Of a DNA stretch of 64,000 nucleotides, positions 38,132 to 46,993 are shown in pieces. A model generated the notes under the pieces. It saw nothing but the letters and a program-made list of their open reading frames with translations, made no database searches and had not been told where the DNA came from. Both the position numbers and the translations under genes were made by a program. The DNA is taken from positions 1-64,000 of the forward strand of contig JADLFO010000080.1 of NCBI GenBank assembly GCA_020845455.1, read 5' to 3'. The DNA comes from Caldilineaceae bacterium (GTDB lineage Bacteria; Chloroflexota; Anaerolineae; Caldilineales; Caldilineaceae). Numbering within the stretch: position 1 is the first letter of the stretch; every line of letters starts with the position of its first letter.

Positions 38132-39331
38132 ATGAGTGAAGGGTCAGGATTTACCTCCATGGCCGACGCCCGTTCCGCGGGGGAAGCCCCGGAAGTCGGC
38201 GTCGGCATGTTGGGCTATGCGTTCATGGGCAAGGCCCACAGCAACGCCTTCCGCACGATCCCCTACATGATGTACCCGCCGCCCGCTATCCCGCGCATGG
38301 TTGCCATCGCCGGGCGCAACGAAGAAGCCGTGCGCGAAGCGGCGCGGCGCTATGGCTATGAACGCTATTACACCGACTGGCGCAAGATGCTGGAGGATGA
38401 AGAGATCCAGCTCTTTGACAACGGCGGGCCAAACGACGCCCACGCCGAGCCGTCGATCGCCGCGGCGCAGGCGGGCAAGCATGTGCTGTGTGAAAAGCCG
38501 CTGGGCCGCACCGCCGAAGAGTCCAAGCGGATGCGCGACGCCGTGATGAAGACCGGCGTCAAGAACATGGTGGCCTTCAACTATCGTTTTGTGCCCGCCA
38601 TCCGTCAGATCCGCAAACTGGTGGAGAGCGGCACGCTGGGGCAGATCTATCACTTCCGCGCCGTCTATCTGCAAGAGTGGATCATGCCGCATTACAACAC
38701 GCCGTTGATCTGGCGCTTGCAGAAATCGGCGGCGGGCAGCGGCGCGCTGGGCGACCTGGGCGCGCATATCATCGACCTGGCGCGCTATCTGGTCGGTGAG
38801 ATCAGCAGCGTCAGCGCCATGACCAAGACCTTTATCCCCGAACGGCCCAAGCTGGACGGCAGCGGCATGGGCAAGGTGGACGTCGACGATGCCTTTGCCG
38901 CCGTGGTGGAGTTCGACAACGGCGCGCTGGGCACGCTGGAGGCCAGCCGCTTTGCCGCCGGGCGCAAGAACGGCCAGGTGCTCGAACTCAACGCCGAGAA
39001 GGCCACGATCCGCTTTAACCTGGAGCGGATCAACGAACTGGAGGTCTTCTGGATCGACGACGAACCCAAGGAGACGCGCGGTTTTCATAACGTGCTGGTC
39101 TCCGAGCCGTATCATCCCTGGTGGGAGAACTGGTGGCCGCAGGGCCATATGATCGGCTGGGAACACACCTTTGTGCATGAGATCACCCACCTGCTCGACT
39201 GCATTGTCAACGACAAGCCGGTGTCGCCCATCGGCGCGGACTTCGAGGACGGCTATCGCGCCGCCGCCGTCTGTGACGCCGTGCTGGAGTCGGCAGGGAG
39301 GAAGCGCCAGGTTGACTGTAAGTACGAATAG
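38132..39331 (+). CDS. Gfo/Idh/MocA-family oxidoreductase
   Basis: A 399-residue enzyme longer than the first Gfo/Idh of this operon. It has GMLGYAFMGKAHSNAF, VLCEKPLGRT and GALGDLGAHIIDLARYL, and the extended substrate domain typical of the larger Gfo/Idh proteins acting on sugars with C-terminal loops (HPWWENWWPQGHMIGWEHT). AAAGGAGC precedes the ATG. It is the last gene of the operon. Confidence 0.88.
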   Translation: MSEGSGFTSMADARSAGEAPEVGVGMLGYAFMGKAHSNAFRTIPYMMYPPPAIPRMVAIAGRNEEAVREAARRYGYERYYTDWRKMLEDEEIQLFDNGGPNDAHAEPSIAAAQAGKHVLCEKPLGRTAEESKRMRDAVMKTGVKNMVAFNYRFVPAIRQIRKLVESGTLGQIYHFRAVYLQEWIMPHYNTPLIWRLQKSAAGSGALGDLGAHIIDLARYLVGEISSVSAMTKTFIPERPKLDGSGMGKVDVDDAFAAVVEFDNGALGTLEASRFAAGRKNGQVLELNAEKATIRFNLERINELEVFWIDDEPKETRGFHNVLVSEPYHPWWENWWPQGHMIGWEHTFVHEITHLLDCIVNDKPVSPIGADFEDGYRAAAVCDAVLESAGRKRQVDCKYE

Positions 39332-39384
39332 ATCGGCCTGCGTCCAATCGCAAGTGCGTCTTTAGAGAATCTGCTAGACAGCCG

Positions 39385-39434
39385 GCCCGTACGGACACGA
39401 TATGTACGGACACGAACTATCGTGTCCGTACGGC
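39385..39434. repeat. recurrent palindrome, copy 2, with a duplicated left arm
   Basis: The palindrome GTACGGACACGA-ACTA-TCGTGTCCGTAC occupies 39404-39431. A second copy of the left arm (39385-39400, GCCCGTACGGACACGA) precedes it after TAT, as if by slippage. Either left arm can pair with the single right arm. Confidence 0.85.
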
Positions 39435-39441
39435 TTGTTCA

Positions 39442-39468
39442 GCCCCCTTGTAGGGGGCGCTGCTTTTT
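39442..39468 (+). terminator. terminator of the Gfo/Idh-isomerase operon
   Basis: The stem GCCCCC/GGGGGC (39442-39447 and 39453-39458) with loop TTGTA is followed after five bases by TTTTT. Confidence 0.5.
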
Positions 39469-39470
39469 AG

Positions 39471-40199
39471 CCCGGCGGCTTTAGCGCTGGGGTCCGGGCG
39501 CGTGGAGCAGCGCAAACCAGGAGCCAGACCATTCGTTATGATCTGCGCGGCTTCGGCCGGTCGTCCTTGCCCACAGGGGAAGCCTATTCGCATGTCGACG
39601 ACCTGAGCGCACTGTTGGGCCGGCTGGATGTCAAACAAGCTGCCTTGGTCGGCCTTTCGATGGGCGGCGCGATTGCCCTCGATTTTGCGCTTATGCACCC
39701 GCAGCGTATCCAGGCGTTAGTCTTGATCGACACAGTGCTGGGCGGCTTCCCCTGGTCACCGGAGAGCGCCGAGCGCGAGGAGTTGATCTGGCAGCGTGCG
39801 CGCGCCGGGGGCATCCCCGCAGCCAAAGAAGCCTGGTTTGATCATCGTTTGTTTGTCCCTGCGCGGCGCAAGCCGGAGGTCGCGGCACGGTTGGCGCGCA
39901 TCATCGACGACTACCCAGGCTGGCACTTTGTCAACGCCAACCCTGAACGCAGCCCGGATCCCCCCGCGGCCCAACGCCTGCACGAGATTCAGGCCCCTGT
40001 GCTGGCGCTAGTTGGAGGGGAGGACACGTCTGACTTTCTGGAGATTACGGCGCGGATTTGGCGACAAGTTCCCCATGCTGCCGGCGCCGTGGTGTCCGGT
40101 GTGGGACACATGGCAAACATGGAAGCTCCGGAGCAGGTCAACGAGGCAATTCAGCAATTTCTCGATCACCAGAAAACTCACTCTGAACCGGCCGCCTGA
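39471..40199 (+). pseudogene. 5'-truncated alpha/beta hydrolase
   Basis: The open frame from 39471 reads without any ATG, GTG or in-frame ribosome-binding site until homology appears at [20 protein letters not shown]. It then continues through the full nucleophile elbow GLSMGG, the acid GGEDTSDF and catalytic histidine GVGHMANME. The ~45 N-terminal residues with the HG oxyanion loop are missing. The nearest possible starts are TTG 39567 or ATT 39531, neither giving an intact fold. The break lies just after the palindrome and terminator, suggesting a deletion or rearrangement. The 3' end overlaps the convergent ftcD by 22 bases. Confidence 0.65.
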
Positions 40200-41128
40200 A
40201 CAGCATTCTCCACCACGCGCAGCCGGTTAAAACCGGGCAGTTTAAGGTAGTGGGCCGCGGCCTGGAGCATAGCATCCTGGGGAATCAGCCCGATCAGTTC
40301 GCTGCGTTCGACTGCGGTCCCGGCCTGCGCCGCCAATTCTGTCACTGCGTCCATCACCACATGCAGCGGCGTGCGTGTAAAGTCGACTAGGTTGATGCTG
40401 ACCTGCGCCCGCCCGTTGACGAGCAGCCCGATGGCCTTGACCGCGGGCAGCCCGCCGCTGCTCTCGCGGATCGCCTTGGCGATGGCCTTGGCGATCCCGA
40501 CATCGGTCGTCCGCAAATAGATATTGTAGGCGATCAGAAACGGCCGCGCGCCCACGACCACCGCGCCCGCGGGGCCGACCTGCGCCGGGCCAAAGTCGGG
40601 CGCGCGGCCGGGCAAATGGATCTCCTGTACCAGCCGCTCAAACTCCCCGCGTCGCACATCGGTCAGGTTGCGCCGTTCGGGCCGCGTGGCCGCGGCTTCA
40701 TATAGATAGACCGGCAGCCCCAACTCCTCGCCGATGCGCCGCCCCAAGGCCGTTGCCAGCGCGGCGCACTCCGCCAGCGTGATCCCCTGGATCGGCGCCA
40801 GCGGCACCACATCTGCTGCGCCCAGGCGCGGGTGCGCGCCGCGATGCTCAAACAGGTTGATGAGCAGCGCCGCCGCGCGCACGGCGCGAAATAACCCCTC
40901 CATCACCGCCTCCGGCGCGCCGGCGACGGTCAACACCGAGCGGTTGTGATCCCAGTCGCTGCTGCGGTCGAGCAAATGCACTCCCGGCGCTTGGATGGCG
41001 TCGGCGATGGCATCCACGACCTCCACCCGCCGCCCTTCGGAGAAATTGGGCACGGCTTCGACGATGACTTGCGGCGATGAGGGCATCGTCGGCGGCACAG
41101 GCTGCGGCATGGGCGGCGGTACGGACAT
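40178..41128 (-). CDS. ftcD: glutamate formiminotransferase
   Basis: A 316-residue formiminotransferase domain protein. [12 protein letters not shown] at the N terminus, [20 protein letters not shown] with the catalytic histidine, [16 protein letters not shown], and [14 protein letters not shown] are all hallmark segments. It transfers the formimino group from formiminoglutamate to THF during histidine degradation. The start at 41128 follows AGAAGGA; upstream frame extension is antisense to FemAB. It lacks the fused cyclodeaminase domain of animal FTCD; the free-standing FchA at 16409 may supply that step. Confidence 0.9.
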   Translation of the reverse strand: MSVPPPMPQPVPPTMPSSPQVIVEAVPNFSEGRRVEVVDAIADAIQAPGVHLLDRSSDWDHNRSVLTVAGAPEAVMEGLFRAVRAAALLINLFEHRGAHPRLGAADVVPLAPIQGITLAECAALATALGRRIGEELGLPVYLYEAAATRPERRNLTDVRRGEFERLVQEIHLPGRAPDFGPAQVGPAGAVVVGARPFLIAYNIYLRTTDVGIAKAIAKAIRESSGGLPAVKAIGLLVNGRAQVSINLVDFTRTPLHVVMDAVTELAAQAGTAVERSELIGLIPQDAMLQAAAHYLKLPGFNRLRVVENAVQAAGSE

Positions 41129-41232
41129 AGCGAATCCTTCTCGTTGGAAAGCGCGAGCGCAGGGGCGCAAGTCGGGCGCGATCTTTTGCCCGCGCGCCGC
41201 CGGTGGATTAGAGAGCGCATAGGGGCTGATGG

Positions 41233-41238
41233 TATGAT
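41233..41238 (+). promoter_or_regulatory. -10 box of a probably leaderless FemAB gene
   Basis: TATGAT lies 7 bases before the ATG at 41246, mirroring the first gene of the window. No -35 or Shine-Dalgarno sequence is apparent. Confidence 0.4.
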
Positions 41239-41245
41239 ACCAGCC

Positions 41246-43528
41246 ATGCCTGACCCACTTCAATCTCCCGCCCTCCTGGTTGATACAGCGAGGGATGGGA
41301 ATGCCCTGGATGCCGCCTGGGATGCGTTTGTCAAAAGCCATTCCCAGGCGCAGCTTTTGCAGACCAGCGCCTGGGCCGCGCTCAAAGCGCGCTTCGGCTG
41401 GGAGCGCCGTCTTGCGCTGGTGCGCCAGGGCGACACGATCCAGGCGGGGGCCTCGCTGCTGCTGCGCCGCGCCGTGGGGTTGAGCGTCGCCTATGTGCCG
41501 CGCGGCCCGGTGGTGGACTGGGACGACGCTGCCCTGACGGCGCGCGCCCTGGCCGCGCTGGAGCAAGAGGCGCACCGGGCAGGCGCGGCGCTGCTGCGTC
41601 TGGAGCCGGAACTGGCCGACAGCCCCGACCACCGCGTCCTGCTCTGGGATCACGGCTACCGACCCAGCGCCCAGACCGTCCAGCCGCCCAGCACGGTGGT
41701 GCTCTCGCTGGAGGGCAGCGAGGACGCGGTCTTGCAGCGCATGAAAAGCAAATGGCGCTATAACGTGCGGCTGGCCGAACGCAAGGGCGTCACCGTGCGC
41801 CCGCTGGCGCGCCATGAACTGCCGATCTTTACGCAGTTGATGGACGAGACGGGCGACCGCGACGGCTTTGCCCTGCACAGCGCGGACTATTACGCCGCGG
41901 CCTATGACCTGCTCTGCCCCAAGTGGGGAACTTTTTTGCTGGCTGAGTTCGAGGGGCAGCCACTGGCCGCGATTGTCGTGGCGGCCTGCGGCCCCACGGC
42001 CTGGTATCTGTGGGGGGCGAGCAGCAGCCGTGAGCGCAACCGCATGCCCAACCATGCCCTGCAGTGGGCAGGGATGCGCTGGGCCAGGGCGCACGGCGCA
42101 CGCCGCTATGACTTCTGGGGCATCCCCGACGAGATCGGGCAGATCGCGCTGGGAATTGCCGGCGGCGAGGGGTGCGGCGTGCCGGTGGATTCGATCCCGG
42201 TTGACTTGGAACTGCTGCCCAGCCATGACCTGTGGGGCGTCTATCGCTTTAAGCAGGGCTTTGGCGGCGAGGTCGTGCGCCATGTGGGTACATGGGACAA
42301 GGCGATCCGGCCCGTGGGCGCGCGGCTTTTCTATTTCGGCATGGACGCGCAGCGGCTGGGCCGCGCCGCCCTGGGACGTCTATACGCCCGCCGCGATGCC
42401 GACGCTGCGCCGGCGCAGCGCGAGGTGGTCTACCCTGCCGAGTGGCGGGCGACCCTGGCCGATCTGGGCGGCGCGCATGTGCTGCAAAGCTGGGAATGGG
42501 GCAGCGTCAAGGCGCAGACCGGCTGGCAGGCCGCGCGCTGGGCCTGGTATGATCCTGCGGGCGCGCCCGTAGCCGCAGCCCAACTGCTTACGCGGCGGCC
42601 GGCAGACGGGCTGCCGCCGGCTGTGGGCTATATCCCCAAAGGGCCGACCCTGGACTGGAGCGATGTCAAATTGGCCGAGCAGGTGCTGGCGCAGATCGAA
42701 GCGCAGGCGCGGCGTACCGGCTGTCTGTTTGTCAAGATCGACCCCGATGTCGAGGAGTATGCCGACGGGGGGATTCGCCTGCGTAACCTGCTCAAGCGCC
42801 GCGGCTGGCGCTTCAGCGCCGATCAAGTCCAGTTCAAAAACACGGCCTGGAGCGATCTGACATTGGGCGAGGACGCGCTGCTGGAGCAGATGAAAAGCAA
42901 GTGGCGCTATAATATCCGCTTGGCCGAACGCCGCGGCATCGCCGTGCGGCACGGCAGCGAGCCGGATCTGCGCGCCTTCTATGACCTCTATGCCGAGACC
43001 GGAGCGCGCGATGGCTTTTTGACCCGCCCCTATGCCTATTACTGGACCACCTGGATCACCTTTTTGCGCGCCGCGGCGCTGCCCGAAAACCCGGCGGGGG
43101 GTGCGCTGCTCCTGGCCGAACACCCCGACGAGGATCGCCCGGTGGCCGGGCTTTTCCTGCTGCGCTATGGCGATACGGCCTGGTATTTCTATGGGGCCAG
43201 CAGCGAGCGCCGCCGCCGCGACATGCCTAACTATTTGCTGCAGTGGGAGGCGATGCGCTGGGCCAGGGCGCACGGCTGTACGCGCTATGACTGGTGGGGC
43301 GCGCCCACCGACCTGGATGACCTCGGCGACGGCATGCAAGGGGTTTGGCAGTTCAAACAGGGCTTCGGCGCCGAATTCCGCCGCCATATCGGCGCGTGGG
43401 ACTATCCGGTCTGGCCGCAGCTTTACCGGCTCTACACCGAGACCATGCCGCGTGGGCTTGCCGTTTTGCGGCGGATGCGCCGCGGCGCGCAGGCTGTCCA
43501 GAGTGTGGGCGGCGTTGCGCCTGGCTAA
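41246..43528 (+). CDS. tandem double FemAB-family aminoacyltransferase
   Basis: The 760-residue protein contains two complete FemA/FemB/FemX folds. Repeated signatures are QMKSKWRYNIRLAERRGI-type segments (first copy MKSKWRYNVRLAERKGV) and NHALQWAGMRWARAHG / NYLLQWEAMRWARAHG followed by RYDFWG / RYDWWG. Copy 1 spans about residues 15-375, copy 2 about 395-745. A usual single FemAB protein is ~340-420 residues. The family transfers amino acids from tRNA to peptidoglycan precursors. The start at 41246 is chosen because an in-frame ATG at 41234 overlaps the -10 box. It is divergent from ftcD. Confidence 0.85.
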   Translation: MPDPLQSPALLVDTARDGNALDAAWDAFVKSHSQAQLLQTSAWAALKARFGWERRLALVRQGDTIQAGASLLLRRAVGLSVAYVPRGPVVDWDDAALTARALAALEQEAHRAGAALLRLEPELADSPDHRVLLWDHGYRPSAQTVQPPSTVVLSLEGSEDAVLQRMKSKWRYNVRLAERKGVTVRPLARHELPIFTQLMDETGDRDGFALHSADYYAAAYDLLCPKWGTFLLAEFEGQPLAAIVVAACGPTAWYLWGASSSRERNRMPNHALQWAGMRWARAHGARRYDFWGIPDEIGQIALGIAGGEGCGVPVDSIPVDLELLPSHDLWGVYRFKQGFGGEVVRHVGTWDKAIRPVGARLFYFGMDAQRLGRAALGRLYARRDADAAPAQREVVYPAEWRATLADLGGAHVLQSWEWGSVKAQTGWQAARWAWYDPAGAPVAAAQLLTRRPADGLPPAVGYIPKGPTLDWSDVKLAEQVLAQIEAQARRTGCLFVKIDPDVEEYADGGIRLRNLLKRRGWRFSADQVQFKNTAWSDLTLGEDALLEQMKSKWRYNIRLAERRGIAVRHGSEPDLRAFYDLYAETGARDGFLTRPYAYYWTTWITFLRAAALPENPAGGALLLAEHPDEDRPVAGLFLLRYGDTAWYFYGASSERRRRDMPNYLLQWEAMRWARAHGCTRYDWWGAPTDLDDLGDGMQGVWQFKQGFGAEFRRHIGAWDYPVWPQLYRLYTETMPRGLAVLRRMRRGAQAVQSVGGVAPG

Positions 43529-43548
43529 ACCGCATCCAAACCGTATAT

Positions 43549-43577
43549 TTGGATTGTGCTAACTGCACTGCTATCAT
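43549..43577 (+). promoter_or_regulatory. promoter of the MFS transporter gene
   Basis: TTGGAT (43549-43554) and TATCAT (43572-43577) are 17 bases apart. Confidence 0.5.
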
Positions 43578-43640
43578 CCTCCACGCCCGTGCGCCGTGCC
43601 TCCTCGTCGAGGAGTAGGCGGCCGTGCGGGCGCTAGTTTT

Positions 43641-44894
43641 ATGACCGGGTCTGTCATGAACGAGTACAGCGCGCTCCTGCGCCGCAACCCTGCCTATCGC
43701 AATCTGTGGCTGGCGCGGGTCGTCAGCAATCTGGGCGACTGGTTTAACCTGCTCGCCTCCGCCGCGCTGATCACCTCGTTGACGGGCGCGGGCACGGCGG
43801 TGAGCTATCTCTTTCTGGCGCGTTTTCTGCCGGTCTTTCTGATGAGTCCCTTTGCCGGGGTGCTGGCGGATCGCTATGAACGCCGCCTGATCATGGTGCT
43901 GACCGACGTGCTGCGCGCCATCACGGTGTTGTGTTTTCTGCTGGTGCGCCGGCCGGAGGATATCTGGCTGCTCTATGTGCTGACCGTGGTGCAGTTTGTC
44001 CTCAGTTCGCTCTATACCCCGGCCCATTCAGCGTTGCTCTCGAACATCGTGCCTCCCGCCGACCTGGTGGCCGCCAACGCGCTCGACGGTTTCACCTGGA
44101 GCACCATGATGGCCGTCGGCGCGTTGATCGGCGGGGTGGCTGCGGCGGCTTTTGGCGTGACCACGGCCTTTATCCTGGATGCGCTCACCTTTTTGGTGTC
44201 GGCCTGGTTTGTGCTGCGCATCGGCTATGTGCCGCGCGCCGAGCCGGTGGGTGAAGCGCGCGCCGGGCTGTTCCAGTTTGTCGACGGCCTGGGCTATCTG
44301 CGCGGGCGGCCCTTTATCCTGGGCCTGAGCCTGGTCAAGGCGGGCGGCGCGCTGATCTACGGGGTCGTCAACGTGCTCGAGATCCCCATGGCCGAACACC
44401 TCTTCCCCTTGCGCGGCGACGGCACATTGACCTTGGGCATCATCTACGCTACAGTGGGGGTGGGCACCGGGCTTGGCCTGCTGTTTTTGCGCCGCTGGGT
44501 CGGCGATACGCGCAACGGCCTGCTGTGGGGGATCGGGTTTGGGTTTTTGCTGCTCAGTCTGGGCGTCTTGGGGCTGGGAGCCGCGCCCTCGCTGGCCTGG
44601 GTGATCGTCGCTACGCTGCTGCGCTCCTTGGGGAGCGGGTCGTTGTGGGTTTTTTCCAGCGCGCTCATGCAGCGCATTGTGGCCGACAGCTTCCGCGGCC
44701 GCGTCTTTGCCTTTGAGTTTGCACTCTTGACGTTGGTTCAGTCGATCGGCACACTCTGGGCCGGGCTGGCCCTCGATCAGTTGCAGTTTGGCATTCAGCA
44801 GCTTTTCCTGATCTCCGGCACGCTGGGCCTGGTCGTCACATCAGTGTGGGCCTGGTTTCAGATGCGCCATACCCTGCGCGTCGCCACAGCCTAG
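43641..44894 (+). CDS. MFS exporter (MFS_3/EntS-like)
   Basis: A 417-residue, 12-helix major facilitator. It has N-YRNLWLARVVSNLGDWFNLLA, the loop FAGVLADRYERRLIM with the conserved D-R-xx-R pattern, and VPPADLVAANALDG. These fit the enterobactin-exporter-like branch that exports drugs or siderophores. Starts at 43641 and 43656 are both possible; neither has a good ribosome-binding site, and 43641 is reported as the longer one. A hydrophobic profile runs to the end. Confidence 0.85.
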   Translation: MTGSVMNEYSALLRRNPAYRNLWLARVVSNLGDWFNLLASAALITSLTGAGTAVSYLFLARFLPVFLMSPFAGVLADRYERRLIMVLTDVLRAITVLCFLLVRRPEDIWLLYVLTVVQFVLSSLYTPAHSALLSNIVPPADLVAANALDGFTWSTMMAVGALIGGVAAAAFGVTTAFILDALTFLVSAWFVLRIGYVPRAEPVGEARAGLFQFVDGLGYLRGRPFILGLSLVKAGGALIYGVVNVLEIPMAEHLFPLRGDGTLTLGIIYATVGVGTGLGLLFLRRWVGDTRNGLLWGIGFGFLLLSLGVLGLGAAPSLAWVIVATLLRSLGSGSLWVFSSALMQRIVADSFRGRVFAFEFALLTLVQSIGTLWAGLALDQLQFGIQQLFLISGTLGLVVTSVWAWFQMRHTLRVATA

Positions 44895-44933
44895 CACGGT
44901 TCAGGCCAAGCGCACCCCGACAAGGAACCCGCC

Positions 44934-45758
44934 ATGCCGACATCATCCCGCCGAGTATCCGTTTCGACGTGGAGCCTGCACCGCACGCTTGGCCGCCTGC
45001 CTGCCTATGGCCCCGACCGGCCCGCGCCGGCGGCTGTGACCCAGGGTCTGCCCTTGCCGGAACTGCCTGCACGGCTGGCAGACGCCGGCATCCACACGCT
45101 GGAGATCTGCCATTTTCATCTGCCCAACCGGGACCCCGGCTATCTGGACGAACTGCGTCAGGCCATGGCGGGTGCGGGGGTCGAACTGTGGTCGCTGCTG
45201 GTCGACGGCGGCGACATCACCGACTCGATCCATGCGGCGCGCGATGAGGCGTGGATCGCGGGCTGGCTGCCCGTGGCGCAGCGGCTGGGCGCGGCGCGAA
45301 TGCGCGTCAGTGCGGGCAAGTCTGCGCCGTCGCCCGCAACGCTGGCGCAGTCGGTCGCTGCGCTGCGGCGGCTGGCCGAGGCCGCATCTGACCACGGGCT
45401 GCGGCTGATGACCGAGAACTGGCACAGCCTGATGCAGAGCGCCGCCGAGGTCAACCAGGTGTTGGATGCGCTGGAGGGGCAGTTGGGGCTGTGCGTCGAT
45501 TTTGGCAATTGGTCGGGGCCGGACAAATACGATCAGTTGGCCGCCATCCTGCCCCATGCCGAATCGTGCCATGCCAAATGCCACTTTGCCGCCGACGGCA
45601 CGCTTGACAAGGCCGACTACATCCGCTGTCTTGACCTGACCCGCGCCGCAGGTTTCGCCGGCCCCTACACGTTGATCTACGATGGGCCAAGCGCCGACGA
45701 GTGGGCGGGGCTGGGCCGTGAGCAAGTTCTCATCCAACCCTATCTGACAGGAGCATAA
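44934..45758 (+). CDS. sugar phosphate isomerase/epimerase (AP2 TIM barrel)
   Basis: A 274-residue xylose-isomerase-like TIM barrel. Metal-ligand-type residues are seen in EICHFHLPNR, LMTENWHSLM, LCVDFGNWSG and ESCHAKCHF, with LIYDGPSADEW at the end. The family's usual late His-x-Asp pair is less clear, so metal binding may be shifted. It is 15 bases upstream of a glycerophosphodiesterase gene and probably co-transcribed with it and the cupin. Confidence 0.78.
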   Translation: MPTSSRRVSVSTWSLHRTLGRLPAYGPDRPAPAAVTQGLPLPELPARLADAGIHTLEICHFHLPNRDPGYLDELRQAMAGAGVELWSLLVDGGDITDSIHAARDEAWIAGWLPVAQRLGAARMRVSAGKSAPSPATLAQSVAALRRLAEAASDHGLRLMTENWHSLMQSAAEVNQVLDALEGQLGLCVDFGNWSGPDKYDQLAAILPHAESCHAKCHFAADGTLDKADYIRCLDLTRAAGFAGPYTLIYDGPSADEWAGLGREQVLIQPYLTGA

Positions 45759-45773
45759 GCGAGGAGAGTAAAC

Positions 45774-46526
45774 ATGGTCTATGTCGTCGGCCATCGCGGC
45801 GCGGCGGGTGAACAGCCCGAAAACACGCTCAAAGGCTTTCGCTATGCGCTTGACCTGGGCGTGGACTATGTGGAGTGCGATGTCCACCTGACGCGCGACG
45901 GCCATCTGGTTGTGATGCACGACGCTACGGTCGACCGCACGACCAACGGCCAAGGCGCGATCAGCGCCCTGGGCCTGGATCGTATCCGCAGCCTGGACGC
46001 GGGGGAGGGCGAGACAGTGCCCACCTTTGACGAAGTGCTGGCGCTGGTGGCCGGGCGCGTGCCGCTGCTGTGTGAACTCAAAGGCAGCGGCGTTGAGGAG
46101 GCCGCTGTGGCCGCGGTCAACGCCCACGGCATGGCGGAGCAGGTGATCTTTACCTCGTTCAACCTCGATAGGTTGGCTGCGGTGCGTCAATGGGGCGATC
46201 GCTACCGCATCGGCGCGATCCTGCCCAACGCCTCTGAGTTTGAGATCGCGCGCGCCGGCGCGTTGGGCGTCGAGGCGATCGGCGTCCGCTACACCAATCT
46301 CTGTTATCGCATCTTGGCGCAGGCGCACGACGCCGGGCTGCAGGTGCGCGCCTGGAACCCGGACACCCTGGCCGAGCAGCAGGCGATGATCGCGCTGGGG
46401 GTCGACGGCATCAGCACTAACCGGCCCAGTTTATTGCTCGGCTATCTGCGCAGCCTGTCCGCCGCATCTCGTCCGGCCAAGTTACCCAAACAACGCAGCC
46501 GCGCGCCGCAGCGGGCGCGCGCCTAA
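45774..46526 (+). CDS. ugpQ: glycerophosphodiester phosphodiesterase
   Basis: A 250-residue GDPD enzyme: VGHRGAAGEQPENT with the catalytic His and Glu, VECDVHLTRDGHLVVMHD with the metal acid and second histidine, LLCELKGSG and RAWNPDTLAEQQ. It hydrolyses glycerophosphodiesters to glycerol-3-phosphate and an alcohol. The absence of a signal peptide suggests a cytosolic UgpQ-like enzyme. GAGGAG precedes the start. The symbol is by family only. Confidence 0.9.
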   Translation: MVYVVGHRGAAGEQPENTLKGFRYALDLGVDYVECDVHLTRDGHLVVMHDATVDRTTNGQGAISALGLDRIRSLDAGEGETVPTFDEVLALVAGRVPLLCELKGSGVEEAAVAAVNAHGMAEQVIFTSFNLDRLAAVRQWGDRYRIGAILPNASEFEIARAGALGVEAIGVRYTNLCYRILAQAHDAGLQVRAWNPDTLAEQQAMIALGVDGISTNRPSLLLGYLRSLSAASRPAKLPKQRSRAPQRARA

Positions 46527-46538
46527 GGAGAGTAGACC

Positions 46539-46937
46539 ATGCCAGGCGTCTTTGCCACCCTTGCCACGCGCACACGCACTGATTTGGATTGGGGGTCGAT
46601 GGGCTGGATCAGCCGGCCGCCCACCACCGGGGCGCGCCATCTCACCGTCATGGAGGTCACGCTCACGCCGGGCAGCGGCCACGCCTTCCACAAGCACCCG
46701 GAGCAGGAAGAGGTGATCTATGTGGTGGAGGGCACGATTGAGCAGTGGCTGGAGCAGGAGAAGAAACAGTTAGGGCCGGGCGAGGCGGTCTTTATCCCGG
46801 CGGGCCTGGTGCATGCCTCGTTCAACGTGGGCCGCGGCACGGCCAAGCTGTTGGTAACGCTGGGGCCATGCGTGGGCGAGACCGGCTATGACCTGGTGGA
46901 GGTGGCCGACCAGGTTCCCTGGAAGGATTTGCGCTGA
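46539..46937 (+). CDS. cupin-domain protein
   Basis: A 132-residue single cupin: GSGHAFHKHPEQEEVIYVVEG holds the His-x-His-xxxx-Glu metal motif, and ELxxG-like PGEAVFIPAGLVHASFN holds the final histidine. Such proteins are often small metal enzymes (isomerases, dioxygenases) or sugar-binding regulators. It is last in the isomerase-GDPD-cupin operon, 12 bases after ugpQ, with AAGGAGAG upstream. Confidence 0.85.
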   Translation: MPGVFATLATRTRTDLDWGSMGWISRPPTTGARHLTVMEVTLTPGSGHAFHKHPEQEEVIYVVEGTIEQWLEQEKKQLGPGEAVFIPAGLVHASFNVGRGTAKLLVTLGPCVGETGYDLVEVADQVPWKDLR

Positions 46938-46967
46938 AAAAAGGCCGGCGCATTGTCCGCGCCGGCC
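46937..46967 (-). terminator. terminator of the minus-strand muramidase gene
   Basis: On the minus strand the 9-base stem GGCCGGCGC/GCGCCGGCC is followed by TTTTTT (46942-46937). It lies just past the muramidase stop at 46994. The plus-strand cupin stop is also next to it, so it may serve both directions. Confidence 0.75.
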
Positions 46968-46993
46968 CGTTGGGACTCAGACGATAGCCCGTG

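Noticed and set aside
40178-42283. A 701-codon minus-strand frame as one protein
   Set aside because: Only the part after 41128 downstream shows homology (FtcD); the upstream extension is antisense to the FemAB gene and precedes a good ribosome-binding site.
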